DNA from: Syntrophales bacterium
Lineage (GTDB): Bacteria; Desulfobacterota; Syntrophia; Syntrophales; UBA2210
Direction of reading: 5' to 3'
Length of the DNA stretch: 38,821 nucleotides
NCBI GenBank assembly: GCA_028718565.1
Contig: JAQULO010000013.1
Coordinates: 1 to 38,821 of the forward strand
The notes below the pieces were generated by a model. It searched no databases. It saw only the letters and a program-made list of their open reading frames with translations, and was not told where the DNA came from. The position numbers and the translations under genes were made by a program. This document shows positions 16,489 through 23,859 of the stretch, piece by piece (positions within the stretch are counted from its first letter, which is position 1; the number at the start of each line of letters is the position of its first letter).

Positions 16489-17211
16489 TCAATCGGTTTG
16501 ACCCGGTGACGGTTGCTGCTGCAAATCTCCGGCGGATATGGGTTCAGCGCTGATCAACGTCAGGCGGAGCGAATAATCCACTGCGGTATAACCGGTCAGT
16601 TCCACCACGCCCGGCATCCCGCTTTGAACGGCGGAGGCCCTGACCTTGCGACGAGTTTTGTGATTTGCGCCGTAGGCCGTGATCTCCCAGCCGTCACCCC
16701 GACGGGCAACCACATCGATTATCCCGCCTTGCCGGTCGTCGTACCGGCAGACGGCGGCACCGTCTTCGAGGGTGCCGGTCTCCAGAAGACGTCCCTCGGG
16801 CGCAAGAAAAATGAGACGGATATCCTCCATCATGTTGTCCGCAAACCGAGGCGTATCGAAGGGCGGCACCGCCCGCTCCACGTGCACCTCTTTTCCGCCT
16901 CCGGCCTCAAAAAGGACAAAGCCTTCCAGGGTAAGGAGCGCACTGTGTGTTCTCCGCGCCCGGGGATCGAACAGGGTGATGCCCAAAAGGGTCTCCGGCG
17001 TCCGTCCGGCAACGGTTGCCTCCAGCGAATGAATCAATCGATAGGGGCGGTTAAGGAAGGGCTGCTCGCATCGCCGCACATTGTCCTGTGCGCCCGTCGT
17101 ATCCGAAGGAGGGATAACGGGAAGCCGGCCGCACGCGCTCAAAAGGACTGCCAACGCCATCCCCCCCAGCCATAACAGAGAGGTCTGTCGGATTATACGG
17201 AGGCTCTTCAT
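16489..17211 (-). CDS. DUF3261-type outer membrane lipoprotein
   Basis: 240 residues. The N-terminal lipoprotein signal ends in the lipobox LLSAC (cleavage before Cys27), giving a lipidated envelope protein. The body (PETLLGITLFDPRARRTHSALLTLEG, ENMM-like region near 120, EDGAAVCRYDD) fits the DUF3261 family, found almost only in APE-type gene clusters next to a LolA-like protein. Its ATG overlaps the stop of the LolA-like gene (ATGA at 17211-17208). The pair is thought to shuttle or anchor the finished lipid in the outer membrane, by analogy with LolA/LolB. Family assignment is from context plus pattern. Confidence 0.72.
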   Translation of the reverse strand: MKSLRIIRQTSLLWLGGMALAVLLSACGRLPVIPPSDTTGAQDNVRRCEQPFLNRPYRLIHSLEATVAGRTPETLLGITLFDPRARRTHSALLTLEGFVLFEAGGGKEVHVERAVPPFDTPRFADNMMEDIRLIFLAPEGRLLETGTLEDGAAVCRYDDRQGGIIDVVARRGDGWEITAYGANHKTRRKVRASAVQSGMPGVVELTGYTAVDYSLRLTLISAEPISAGDLQQQPSPGQTD

Positions 17212-17852
17212 TCCACTTCCCGGAATATTGATTCAGGGATCTTTCCATTGACCCGGATATCGCTGAATTCAAAGAGGGTGTAGTTCCCTTCACTCTCTAC
17301 GATCTTCACGGATCGCAAAATGCCCGGTCTGTCGGGCGCCGGCGCGATCACGATGCGTTCGATCATCGCAGCAAGCCCCTCTTCCTTCGGCGTCATGATA
17401 ATCTGCGGGTCTTCCCCCCCCTTCAACACCGCCGAAAAATACGGATTGGTTGTAAATCGGCCCTTGCTCCATTGACCGATCTCCTTGAGGATAACCTGCA
17501 TGGATTGAAGCGAGTCGCTGGTAGTTTCGATGAGTCCTGTGCTCCCCTGTGTATACCGCCTGATCCCCTGGCCGCTCGTCAGGAGGATGCTCTTGACCGG
17601 AGACGAGTACTCCCACCGGATTGCATCGGGGGCCTGAAAATAGAAGCGCCCCTGGGAAACCAGGGGGGTGGTCAGGATCTTCATGTGTTTCGACTGGGTA
17701 AACCCGGCATTCAGCGAAGAGACCTTCGCCGATTCCCTCTGAATATCCTCCCAGCTGTTAGTCCAGTTCTCCGCCCATGCGGGCATAGATAAGCACATAA
17801 AAAACGTGAAGATGAGACAGAGAACGCTTGAGATACCGCTCTTTTTTTTCAT
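17208..17852 (-). CDS. LolA-like periplasmic lipid/lipoprotein carrier
   Basis: About 214 residues with a Sec signal peptide (MKKKSGISSVLCLIF through SMPAWA, cleavage before ENW). The mature protein shows LolA signatures: AGFTQSKHMKILTTPLVSQG, GRFYFQAPDAIRWEYSSPVKSILLTSG and a C-terminal FEFSDIRVNGKIPESIF. It folds as an open beta-barrel that carries a lipid across the periplasm; APE clusters contain a dedicated copy of this kind. The start at 17852 is chosen because it gives a textbook signal peptide; 17861 is nearly equivalent, and 17945 would overlap the reductase gene and spoil the signal. The stop overlaps the DUF3261 start, so the two are coupled. Confidence 0.85.
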   Translation of the reverse strand: MKKKSGISSVLCLIFTFFMCLSMPAWAENWTNSWEDIQRESAKVSSLNAGFTQSKHMKILTTPLVSQGRFYFQAPDAIRWEYSSPVKSILLTSGQGIRRYTQGSTGLIETTSDSLQSMQVILKEIGQWSKGRFTTNPYFSAVLKGGEDPQIIMTPKEEGLAAMIERIVIAPAPDRPGILRSVKIVESEGNYTLFEFSDIRVNGKIPESIFREVE

Positions 17853-17928
17853 GAAATCCATTACCAGCCGGAAGCCGCCGGCAAACAATACGAAGATACA
17901 ATTCTTAAAATGAAAGACAATCGCTTTT

Positions 17929-18657
17929 TCAGAACATCCCACCATTGACCGATATTACCTGCCCCGTAACGTATGACGCGTCATCGGAACAGAGGAATCG
18001 GACAACCTTGGCGACCTCTTCCGGACGTCCGATCCGCGCCATGGGAATGAGCTCCTTGATCTTTACGATGGGCGCGCCCTCGATCATATCGGTATCGATG
18101 AGCCCGGGCGCAACCACATTCACCCGTAATCCCAGACGCGCAACCTCGGAGGCAAGGGAGCGACTGGCGCCGATCAGACCCGCTTTAGCTGCCGCATAAT
18201 TGGCTTGGCCTCTGTTACCCATGAGGGCGGATACGGAGGCGATGGAAACAATCGACCCTTTACGCCTCCGGACCATCGCCTTGACCGCCGGTTTGGTCAT
18301 ATTATAAAAACCTTTCAGGGTCGTTTGAATCACCGAGTCCCAATCTTTCTCCGGCATCATCATGAAGAGGCCGTCGGCATTGATTCCTGCGTTATTGACC
18401 AGAACTGAGAGGCCTTTGTATTGTGCGACGATCCCTTCCATCGCCTCTGCGGCTGCCTTCGAATCGGCCACATCGAAGCAAAGCTTCTCCGCCTGCCCCC
18501 CCTTGGAGCGGATCATACTCAGGGTTTCCTCGGCTGCCGCCTCATTGGACTTGTAGGTGATCAGAACCCCGTAGCCGACAGCGGCGAGATCAACGGCAAT
18601 GGCTCGTCCGATGCCGCGGCTGCCCCCCGTTACAATGGCAATCTGCATGTCATTCAT
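17929..18657 (-). CDS. 3-oxoacyl-ACP reductase (FabG-like SDR) of the polyene-type cluster
   Basis: 242 residues, complete short-chain dehydrogenase. Cofactor motif TGGSRGIGRAIA (residues about 10-21), NNAG near 88-91, and the catalytic Ser-Tyr-Lys in SIASVSALMGNRGQANYAAAK. The C-terminal part (VNVVAPGLIDTDM, PEEVAKVVRFLCSDDASYVTGQ, VNGGMF) is typical of FabG. It should reduce 3-ketoacyl-ACP to 3-hydroxyacyl-ACP with NADPH. It lies 20 bp after the dehydratase, the next enzyme in the elongation cycle. The condensing enzymes and ACP it would need are not in this window. Confidence 0.9.
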   Translation of the reverse strand: MNDMQIAIVTGGSRGIGRAIAVDLAAVGYGVLITYKSNEAAAEETLSMIRSKGGQAEKLCFDVADSKAAAEAMEGIVAQYKGLSVLVNNAGINADGLFMMMPEKDWDSVIQTTLKGFYNMTKPAVKAMVRRRKGSIVSIASVSALMGNRGQANYAAAKAGLIGASRSLASEVARLGLRVNVVAPGLIDTDMIEGAPIVKIKELIPMARIGRPEEVAKVVRFLCSDDASYVTGQVISVNGGMF

Positions 18658-18677
18658 GATGCTTTAGACTCCTGTAA

Positions 18678-19118
18678 TCAGGCCGTTTCCTCAGATTCGC
18701 GAAGCACCTGGATTTCCACTCGGCACAGCATGTCATCGCCTGCCTGGACCTCTCCGGCTATCACGTTGTATTGATCGATATGGTAAAGGCTCCTCACGGT
18801 TGTCCGGAGGATTGTATCCACCGGAATCCGGTCGCAAAAAAAGTCGGCGTTTTTGACGCCGACCATCCATCCCCGCCGGTCGGTGGCGCTTCGTCCCCCT
18901 TCGGTTTTTCCGCTGATGTAAACCGCCGAGGTCTGCGCCACAACCTCAATGAGAACAATGGGGTCGACAAACAAATCCCGGCACAGAGGCCATTGATCAG
19001 AGACACGAGCCCTTGTAACGGCCTTATCGTCATCGATGTCCAGAACCTCATCGATCAGCTTCATCCGGCCGCGATGCGGAATGAGTTCTTCTATATCCAT
19101 ACAACACGGCGTCTGCAA
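18678..19118 (-). CDS. 3-hydroxyacyl-ACP dehydratase, ApeP/FabZ-like hot-dog protein
   Basis: About 146 residues. The N-terminal motif IPHRGRMKLIDEVLDID matches the PHR-x-M-x-L-x-D opening of ApeP/ApeI-type dehydratases; DPIVLIEVVAQTSAVYISG is the central hot-dog helix. It would dehydrate 3-hydroxyacyl-ACP to the trans-2-enoyl form, which in aryl polyene synthesis is left unsaturated. GGAGG at 19129-19133 supports a TTG start at 19118 (10 nt spacing) or 19124 (4 nt); ATG 19100 lacks a site but is also possible. It is the first gene of the ten-gene operon, below a promoter at 19154-19183. Confidence 0.82.
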   Translation of the reverse strand: MQTPCCMDIEELIPHRGRMKLIDEVLDIDDDKAVTRARVSDQWPLCRDLFVDPIVLIEVVAQTSAVYISGKTEGGRSATDRRGWMVGVKNADFFCDRIPVDTILRTTVRSLYHIDQYNVIAGEVQAGDDMLCRVEIQVLRESEETA

Positions 19119-19153
19119 AATCAATTTTCCTCCGTCCCGGCTATCTGTGATTT

Positions 19154-19183
19154 AATATATTCAAAACCACCAAAACATGTTAA
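19154..19183 (-). promoter_or_regulatory. Putative promoter of the ten-gene polyene-type operon
   Basis: On the minus strand: TTAACA (19183-19178), an 18-bp spacer and TATATT (19159-19154), each 5 of 6 to consensus. A perfect TTGACA also lies at 19222-19217 but has only a poor -10. The 186-bp divergent region also has to serve the AMP-ligase on the plus strand, for which I see no clear promoter. Confidence 0.5.
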
Positions 19184-19304
19184 GAGACGGTCTACTTAAG
19201 TCAAAATGTTTAAGGATGTCAAGGGAATTATCGGCGCCGCCGTAGGTTGCGGGGCGTCCCAACAGACGCATCGGGCGCGATGCGAAGAATGATGTAATGA
19301 ACTC

Positions 19305-20705
19305 GTGAAAACAATCATTTCAAAGACAAATACCATAAACAACCGGATCGGGTATCAGGATATTCTCTGCCTTCCCCCGGAGGCGCACCGGGATTTTATC
19401 CTGAACGGCTGCACCTATGAAGAGCTCTATCGCCTTGCCGGAGGACTTAGCCGACTCTCCCGAGCCTCCGAATCGGAAGATCCGCTGATCTGCTTATGCA
19501 CCGACGACAAGGCCCTCCTGATGGCGGCCCTGCTGGCCTCCCTGGCTGGCGGGCCCCGACTGGTTCTTCCCCATGCCTTCTCACGCCAGGCTGTTGCTGA
19601 CGTCCATGAAAGCCTGTCCCCTGAATTTTATCTGACGGACAGCACGGAGCAGACCGACGCTCCGGCGGGTTCGAAGATTGTTACTCCGTCATCATTGACC
19701 GGGGACGTCCTGGACCCGGCCTCCATGCGGGACCCGGACGAGCCCTTTCTCATCCTCTTTACGGGCGGATCGACCGGAAACCCCCAAATGTGGCCAAAAA
19801 CGCCCAGGAACATGTTGGCCGAGGCCTGTTTCCAGGTTGATACCCTCGGCATGACCGGAGAGGATATTTTCTTGTCGACCGTACCGCCCAATCACATATA
19901 CGGGCTTCTCTTCTCCGTCCTTGCGCCCTTTATCAGCCGAGCCCGCATTTTGAAAGAGACCTGCGTCTTTCCAAGAGAGATCATTCGAGCCGCGCGCGAT
20001 TTTCAGGCATCCATTCTGGTCAGTGTTCCAGCCCACTACCGGGTCCTTCGGACAGAGGCCCTCAACTGCGGGCATCTCAGGATAGCCCTTTCTTCTGCCG
20101 GGACTTTGGATCGAGAAGACGGTGCTTTTTTTCATGACAAAACGGGGCTCGAAATTACGGAAATCTTCGGTTCGACGGAAACGGGAGGGATCGCGCAACG
20201 ACGCCGCTCCCAGGACGGCGAATCGTGGATTCCTTTGCCCCCTGTTGATTGGAAGATAGATGAAGGGAAATTGTGTGTCCGTTCGGACTTCCTCTCCCCT
20301 GCCCTTCCTCGTGACGGCGAAGGCTTTTTCATGACAGCCGATCGCATCGATGCGGATGGAAACGATCGATTTATCCTCCGGGGGCGGACGGATACGGTCG
20401 TTAAAATCGGTGGAAATCGGGTCGATATGGCGGAAATTCAGGCCAAACTAAAGCAGATTCCAGGGGTTCGTGATGCGTTTGTTGTGTCCCTTCCGGTCGG
20501 GAAGGGGCGCCAAAACGAGCTGGCCGCCGTTGTGGCGACGGACCTTACGGTTGCCCGACTGCGTCGTCAAATCGCCCAAATCTGCGAAGCCTATGCGGTT
20601 CCCAAACGACTGGCGGTCGTCGATGAAATACCGTTAACGCCGGCAGGAAAATACATAAGGTCGAAAATTGACGGGATTCTGCGAAGAGGAACGTCAGTAA
20701 GGTAA
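19305..20705 (+). CDS. AMP-dependent acyl/aryl ligase of APE type (ApeH-like)
   Basis: 466 residues, member of the ANL adenylate-forming superfamily. The P-loop LFTGGSTGNPQMWPKT, the A5 motif EIFGSTETGGIAQRR, the hinge GRTDTVVKIGGNRVDMAEIQ and the catalytic lysine in PLTPAGKYIRSK are intact. The GSTETGGIAxR signature and short length are like the ligases of APE clusters, which activate the aromatic starter acid and load it on a carrier protein. It is divergent from the operon that encodes the ammonia-lyase able to make such an acid. The start is a GTG with only a weak ribosome site. No further gene follows in the same direction; the next features are phosphorylase and transposase genes on the other strand. 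Confidence 0.85.
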   Translation: MKTIISKTNTINNRIGYQDILCLPPEAHRDFILNGCTYEELYRLAGGLSRLSRASESEDPLICLCTDDKALLMAALLASLAGGPRLVLPHAFSRQAVADVHESLSPEFYLTDSTEQTDAPAGSKIVTPSSLTGDVLDPASMRDPDEPFLILFTGGSTGNPQMWPKTPRNMLAEACFQVDTLGMTGEDIFLSTVPPNHIYGLLFSVLAPFISRARILKETCVFPREIIRAARDFQASILVSVPAHYRVLRTEALNCGHLRIALSSAGTLDREDGAFFHDKTGLEITEIFGSTETGGIAQRRRSQDGESWIPLPPVDWKIDEGKLCVRSDFLSPALPRDGEGFFMTADRIDADGNDRFILRGRTDTVVKIGGNRVDMAEIQAKLKQIPGVRDAFVVSLPVGKGRQNELAAVVATDLTVARLRRQIAQICEAYAVPKRLAVVDEIPLTPAGKYIRSKIDGILRRGTSVR

Positions 20706-20824
20706 AAAGATATAATTTTTTAATATCTCTGTTACTGTATCAGCCATCGTCTTATTACGGTGGCCAGCAGCGGGAGCTGCCATCGATCCGCTGAATGGCG
20801 TTGATATGCGTTGCTTTCCTTTTT

Positions 20825-21580
20825 TTATAATTTCATACAACTATCAACCGATTTCCAAAATATGTATTCCCGGATTTGATTGCTTGTCCAATTTCTGTGA
20901 TCCCATGTTTCTCCGCTTAAGTCATCACCCGCATATAGGTATTGCCCGAACTTTACTTTCCTAAACTTGCTTACTGCTATGAAGGCCGAACATTCCATAT
21001 CCACGGCTACACATCCCTCGGATATTCTATCCTTAATCTTATCTTTTGTCTCTCTATACGGCGCATCGGTTGTCCACGTCCTTCCAATAATATAGGGCGT
21101 TCCATCCGCCTTCATTTCGTTTTCAAGAATCTTTATCGTGGTATCATCCATTTCAATAATTCTACCTGCATGCTGATAATGATATGACGTTCCCTCATCT
21201 CTTAAAGCAGATGAGGGAATAATTATCTTGCCCACTTGAATGTTCTTTTTTAATACGCCGGCGCCGCCGCAAGCAACGAATCTTTTAAAGCCATAGGCAA
21301 TAGCCTGTTCAAAAAACAATATTGCAAGAGGAGCTCCCACGCCAGAGCAATATATCCCCACATCCTTTCCCTTATAGGCGATGCTATATAATGGAAAATC
21401 CCCAACATCTCTTGCAAACCCACCTATTTTCTTTCCATTTTTCTCGCGAACAACTTTTTCGACAACTTCCGGGAAAAATGAAATCACACAACAGTCGGCA
21501 CCACCAATGGGTCGCTTATGTTCCGCCGCATTGATCGACGCTGAGGAATTGCTATCAAATTCAGTTAATGGGATGTCCAT
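20825..21580 (-). CDS. Nucleoside phosphorylase (PNP/UDP family, uridine-phosphorylase-like)
   Basis: 251 residues. The glycine-rich phosphate loop region VGIYCSGVGAPLA, FVACGGAGVL and the nucleoside-binding GCVAVDMECSAFIAVS, with the conserved Met-Glu for ribose contacts, are intact. TTDAPYRETKDK matches the family region that carries catalytic or base-contacting residues. Members cleave N-glycosidic bonds with phosphate for salvage. The length is usual. Codon use and the lower GC than the polyene operon suggest a separate origin. It stands alone between the AMP-ligase and a transposase; only weak translation signals are visible upstream. Confidence 0.85.
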   Translation of the reverse strand: MDIPLTEFDSNSSASINAAEHKRPIGGADCCVISFFPEVVEKVVREKNGKKIGGFARDVGDFPLYSIAYKGKDVGIYCSGVGAPLAILFFEQAIAYGFKRFVACGGAGVLKKNIQVGKIIIPSSALRDEGTSYHYQHAGRIIEMDDTTIKILENEMKADGTPYIIGRTWTTDAPYRETKDKIKDRISEGCVAVDMECSAFIAVSKFRKVKFGQYLYAGDDLSGETWDHRNWTSNQIREYIFWKSVDSCMKL

Positions 21581-21646
21581 ACTGGTTAATTTTCTTTTTG
21601 TTTTTCATCCGTGTAACGCTGCGGTAACCTGCCGCGCCAGGATAAT

Positions 21647-21661
21647 CGGGGACGCCACACC
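21647..21661. repeat. Left GGGGAC-type flank of the REP transposase
   Basis: CGGGGACGCCACACC lies just past the transposase 3' end. Its reverse complement resembles GGTGTCCCCCG at 22378-22388 on the other side, apart from a 4-bp insertion. Paired short motifs of this kind flank REP-associated transposases. Confidence 0.4.
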
Positions 21662-21668
21662 GGTTTTA

Positions 21669-22328
21669 TCAATCCTTCTTTGGTCGCCCACCTTTTTGAG
21701 GAGTCAAGATTCTTGTCAACTTGTTTTCCAACCTCTCGACAAAACTCTTGCTGCCTAAAGGCCGTCCTGTTCGTTCATGCCGTTGTAGCAGCCCGTATTC
21801 CTCGTCGGAAACATCACCGGAAAGAAACTGTCGCCAGTCGCCAACCATCCCCAACAACGGGTTTACCTTCACAAGGTCATCGTTTTCCCCTTTAATGTGC
21901 GCCTCGGCACTGCTCCATGGATATTCTTCAGGAATTGAACTCAAACCAGCCCTGACCGGATTGAGTTCAATATAACGGGTTGCTGTAAGAAGATATTGCT
22001 CATCCATCAAGAAAGATGCAAAGCGCCCCTGCCATAGATGACCTCTCCATTTCTCCCGAAAATTGATGTGCCGCGTATAACGCCGGTGCGCCTCGCCTAT
22101 CGCACGACGAAGGCCATCTTCGGATTCAGGCACGGCAATCAGATGCACATGGTTGGACATCAGGCAGTACGCCCATATTTCGACGCCGCATGTATCGCAC
22201 CATTCGCCCATAAGATGGATATAATACCGGTAATCATCATCGCAGAAAAATGTGTCCTGCCTGCGATTGCCACGCTGGGTTATATGATGGGGATAATGCT
22301 CTGCAACTACTCTCGCGATACGTACCAT
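21669..22328 (-). CDS. REP-associated tyrosine transposase (Y1/IS200-like, RAYT)
   Basis: 219 residues. It opens with ARVVAEHYPHHITQRGNRRQ, carries the HUH metal motif in AYCLMSNHVHLIAVP and the catalytic-helix region RRYTRHIN, then WQGRFASFLMD and YIELNPVRAGL, all typical of the Y1_Tnp RAYT family. These enzymes move or maintain REP hairpin elements by single-strand transposition and are usually domesticated single copies. The length is complete and the frame is open. Candidate flanking motifs lie at 21647-21661 and 22378-22388. Confidence 0.9.
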   Translation of the reverse strand: MVRIARVVAEHYPHHITQRGNRRQDTFFCDDDYRYYIHLMGEWCDTCGVEIWAYCLMSNHVHLIAVPESEDGLRRAIGEAHRRYTRHINFREKWRGHLWQGRFASFLMDEQYLLTATRYIELNPVRAGLSSIPEEYPWSSAEAHIKGENDDLVKVNPLLGMVGDWRQFLSGDVSDEEYGLLQRHERTGRPLGSKSFVERLENKLTRILTPQKGGRPKKD

Positions 22329-22377
22329 GGCTGACTTTTATTTCTTTCAATACCCTGTGTCAATAAAAAACTAGTAT

Positions 22378-22388
22378 GGTGTCCCCCG
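22378..22388. repeat. Right GGTGTCCCC-type flank of the REP transposase
   Basis: GGTGTCCCCCG lies 50 bp upstream of the transposase start, in inverted orientation relative to the motif at 21647-21661. Confidence 0.4.
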
Positions 22389-22545
22389 TTTTCCCCCCCG
22401 TTTTCCCGAAGAAGTTCCGACAGAAGAAGTGCCGCTCCTTGACCACTCCGTTCTTTCGTGTTAGGTGCTCCTAGTAATGGACTCCCCTGAGCTTGGTGTT
22501 GATTTTCATGCTTGCCCCCGTTCTGCCCCCGCTTTCCAAGGGCAT

Positions 22546-22572
22546 CCCGGTTCGATTCCGGGCTCCGGCACC
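22546..22572 (+). pseudogene. 3' fragment of a tRNA gene (T-arm and acceptor strand)
   Basis: CCCGG-TTCGATT-CCGGG forms a perfect T-arm (22546-22562) and is followed by the acceptor 3' strand CTCCGGC, discriminator A and CC. The matching 5' strand (GCCGGAG), D-arm and anticodon arm are not found upstream. Acceptor ends of this sequence are common in tRNA-Leu. This is the part of a tRNA that integrases usually duplicate as an attachment site. Confidence 0.65.
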
Positions 22573-22604
22573 GGAAACATCAAGGGGGAGGGGTTACGGT
22601 TTGT

Positions 22605-22624
22605 AGGGGCTGCACCCCTTTTTT
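22605..22624 (+). terminator. Terminator downstream of the tRNA fragment
   Basis: AGGGG (22605-22609), loop CTGCA, CCCCT (22615-22619), then a run of six T ending at 22624. Its position 33 bp after the tRNA fragment suggests it once ended the tRNA transcript. Confidence 0.6.
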
Positions 22625-22673
22625 CGTTAATCCACAGATGAAAGGCAGCCCACAGGGTTCCGGGTGATTGATT

Positions 22674-23612
22674 GTGAGTGAGAAGACAGGGATCGACGAG
22701 TTCTATGACCTTGCGGATCGGCACATGCGCGAGGGACGCTACAATGAGGCGATCAGGATATATCTCAAACTGGCTGAGGTACATCCTGAAAATGAATCGA
22801 TCGTCATGTCCCTGGCCTGGGCCTACCGGGACAATGGAAGAGTATCCGATGCCGTCCGCTGTCTGGAGAGCCTCCTGGAAAAGGAGCTGGGGAGACAGAT
22901 TTTCACCGGTTTTGCCTTTGATGAACTGGTGAGGATATACCGGGAAGAAAGCAATCATCCCCGCCTCGTTGCTATCTGTGAGAAGGTGGTTGCCGTTCAG
23001 CCCAATGACGTTTCTCTCCTGACAACCCTCGGAGATGCATATCTGGGGGCGGGGAGGTCGGGCAGGGCCGTCGAGGTCTTTGCGGCGCTCACAGAGATGG
23101 AGCCGGATTCCCCTGCGCTCTTCTGCCGTCTCGGCGACGCTCACATTGCGGCCGAAGATTTCGACAGCGCCGAAGACGCTTACAACAGGGCTATTTTGGT
23201 AGAGCCGTCGGATGCTCCCCGGTTTTACAGCACTCTGGGCAGCGCCCTTTTCCGGGCGGGGCGGTATGAGCGCGCAGAGAAGGCACTGAAGAGGTCGCTG
23301 GAGAGTTGTCCCGATCAGCCCCTCGTCTATTGTAGCCTTGGTGATGCACTCATCAGGCAGGGAAGGCTGGCTGATGCCGGAATAGCGTATGAAGAAGCGG
23401 TCCGTCTCGATCCTGTGTCTACAGGGGGATATTACAACCGTCTGGGAAACATGCTTGCCGGGGAAAACCATCATGACATGGCGATAGGGGCCTTTGAAAA
23501 GGCCGTTGCGGCGGACCCGCGCAACCCCTTCTATTCTCTTAGCCTTGTGAAATCGTACGAGGCGGAAGGTCTTTACGAGAAGGCACAATCGCTGGGGCTT
23601 TTCCCCAGATGA
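22674..23612 (+). CDS. Tetratricopeptide repeat (TPR) protein
   Basis: About 312 residues made almost wholly of TPR units of 34 residues. Clear examples are FYDLADRHMREGRYNEAIRI, ALFCRLGDAHIAAEDFDSAE, FYSTLGSALFRAGRYERAEK, VYCSLGDALIRQGRLADA and YYNRLGNMLAGENHHDMA, each followed by a helix ending in DP or P. There is no signal peptide or membrane segment, so it is a cytoplasmic scaffold or adaptor; the partner is unknown. GGGTGA at 22662-22667 favours GTG 22674 as start over TTG 22668. It lies between the tRNA fragment and the intact tRNA-Ala and has high GC like the left part of the window. Confidence 0.85.
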   Translation: MSEKTGIDEFYDLADRHMREGRYNEAIRIYLKLAEVHPENESIVMSLAWAYRDNGRVSDAVRCLESLLEKELGRQIFTGFAFDELVRIYREESNHPRLVAICEKVVAVQPNDVSLLTTLGDAYLGAGRSGRAVEVFAALTEMEPDSPALFCRLGDAHIAAEDFDSAEDAYNRAILVEPSDAPRFYSTLGSALFRAGRYERAEKALKRSLESCPDQPLVYCSLGDALIRQGRLADAGIAYEEAVRLDPVSTGGYYNRLGNMLAGENHHDMAIGAFEKAVAADPRNPFYSLSLVKSYEAEGLYEKAQSLGLFPR

Positions 23613-23638
23613 GACGGCCGGTACCCGCCAACAATTTC

Positions 23639-23668
23639 TTGACAGATACTCTTGATGTGGGATATGAG
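23639..23668 (+). promoter_or_regulatory. Putative promoter of tRNA-Ala
   Basis: TTGACA (23639-23644), an 18-bp spacer and TATGAG (23663-23668), 30 bp before the tRNA 5' end. Confidence 0.55.
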
Positions 23669-23698
23669 TCACCCAAAGTTACGAAGGTGTGCCTCAGT

Positions 23699-23774
23699 GG
23701 GGATGTAGCTCAGCTGGGAGAGCGCGGCGTTCGCAATGCCGAGGCCAGGGGTTCGATCCCCCTCATCTCCACCA
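23699..23774 (+). tRNA. tRNA-Ala (anticodon CGC)
   Basis: A 76-nt cloverleaf. Acceptor GGGGATG pairs with CATCTCC, including the G3-U70 pair that identifies alanine tRNAs. The anticodon loop TTCGCAA gives CGC; the T-arm is a five-pair stem around GGTTCGATC. CCA is encoded (23772-23774), followed by TTTTTT as terminator. Confidence 0.95.
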
Positions 23775-23859
23775 TTTTTTAGGGGTAGGCTCTTACACTT
23801 GCCTGTTCCGGTTTCCGGAACACATGGAAAAAGCCATTATACAAAAGTAGGATTGCTCC

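Larger units (their letters stand above)
22329..22667. other. Intergenic region with transposon flank and tRNA scar
   Basis: About 340 bp without a gene. In order: the right RAYT flank (22378-22388) and a C-rich stretch with two TTTTCCC units, then a tRNA 3' fragment (22546-22572) and a terminator (22605-22624). Confidence 0.6.

Noticed and set aside
9321-19124. Cobalamin riboswitch for the B12 radical SAM operon
   Set aside because: The 180-bp region before the first gene is too short and shows no B12-box-like sequence that I can recognise.
9321-20705. Complete aryl polyene cluster
   Set aside because: No ketosynthase, carrier protein, acyltransferase or MMPL exporter is encoded in the window, so only an APE-like accessory set is claimed.
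20708-20728. Terminator after the AMP-ligase
   Set aside because: The AGATAT/ATATCT stem is only 6 bp of A/T-rich pairs with the T-run in the loop, too weak to call.
22546-22572. Functional tRNA gene
   Set aside because: Only the T-arm and 3' acceptor strand are present; no GCCGGAG 5' strand, D-arm or anticodon arm is found upstream.
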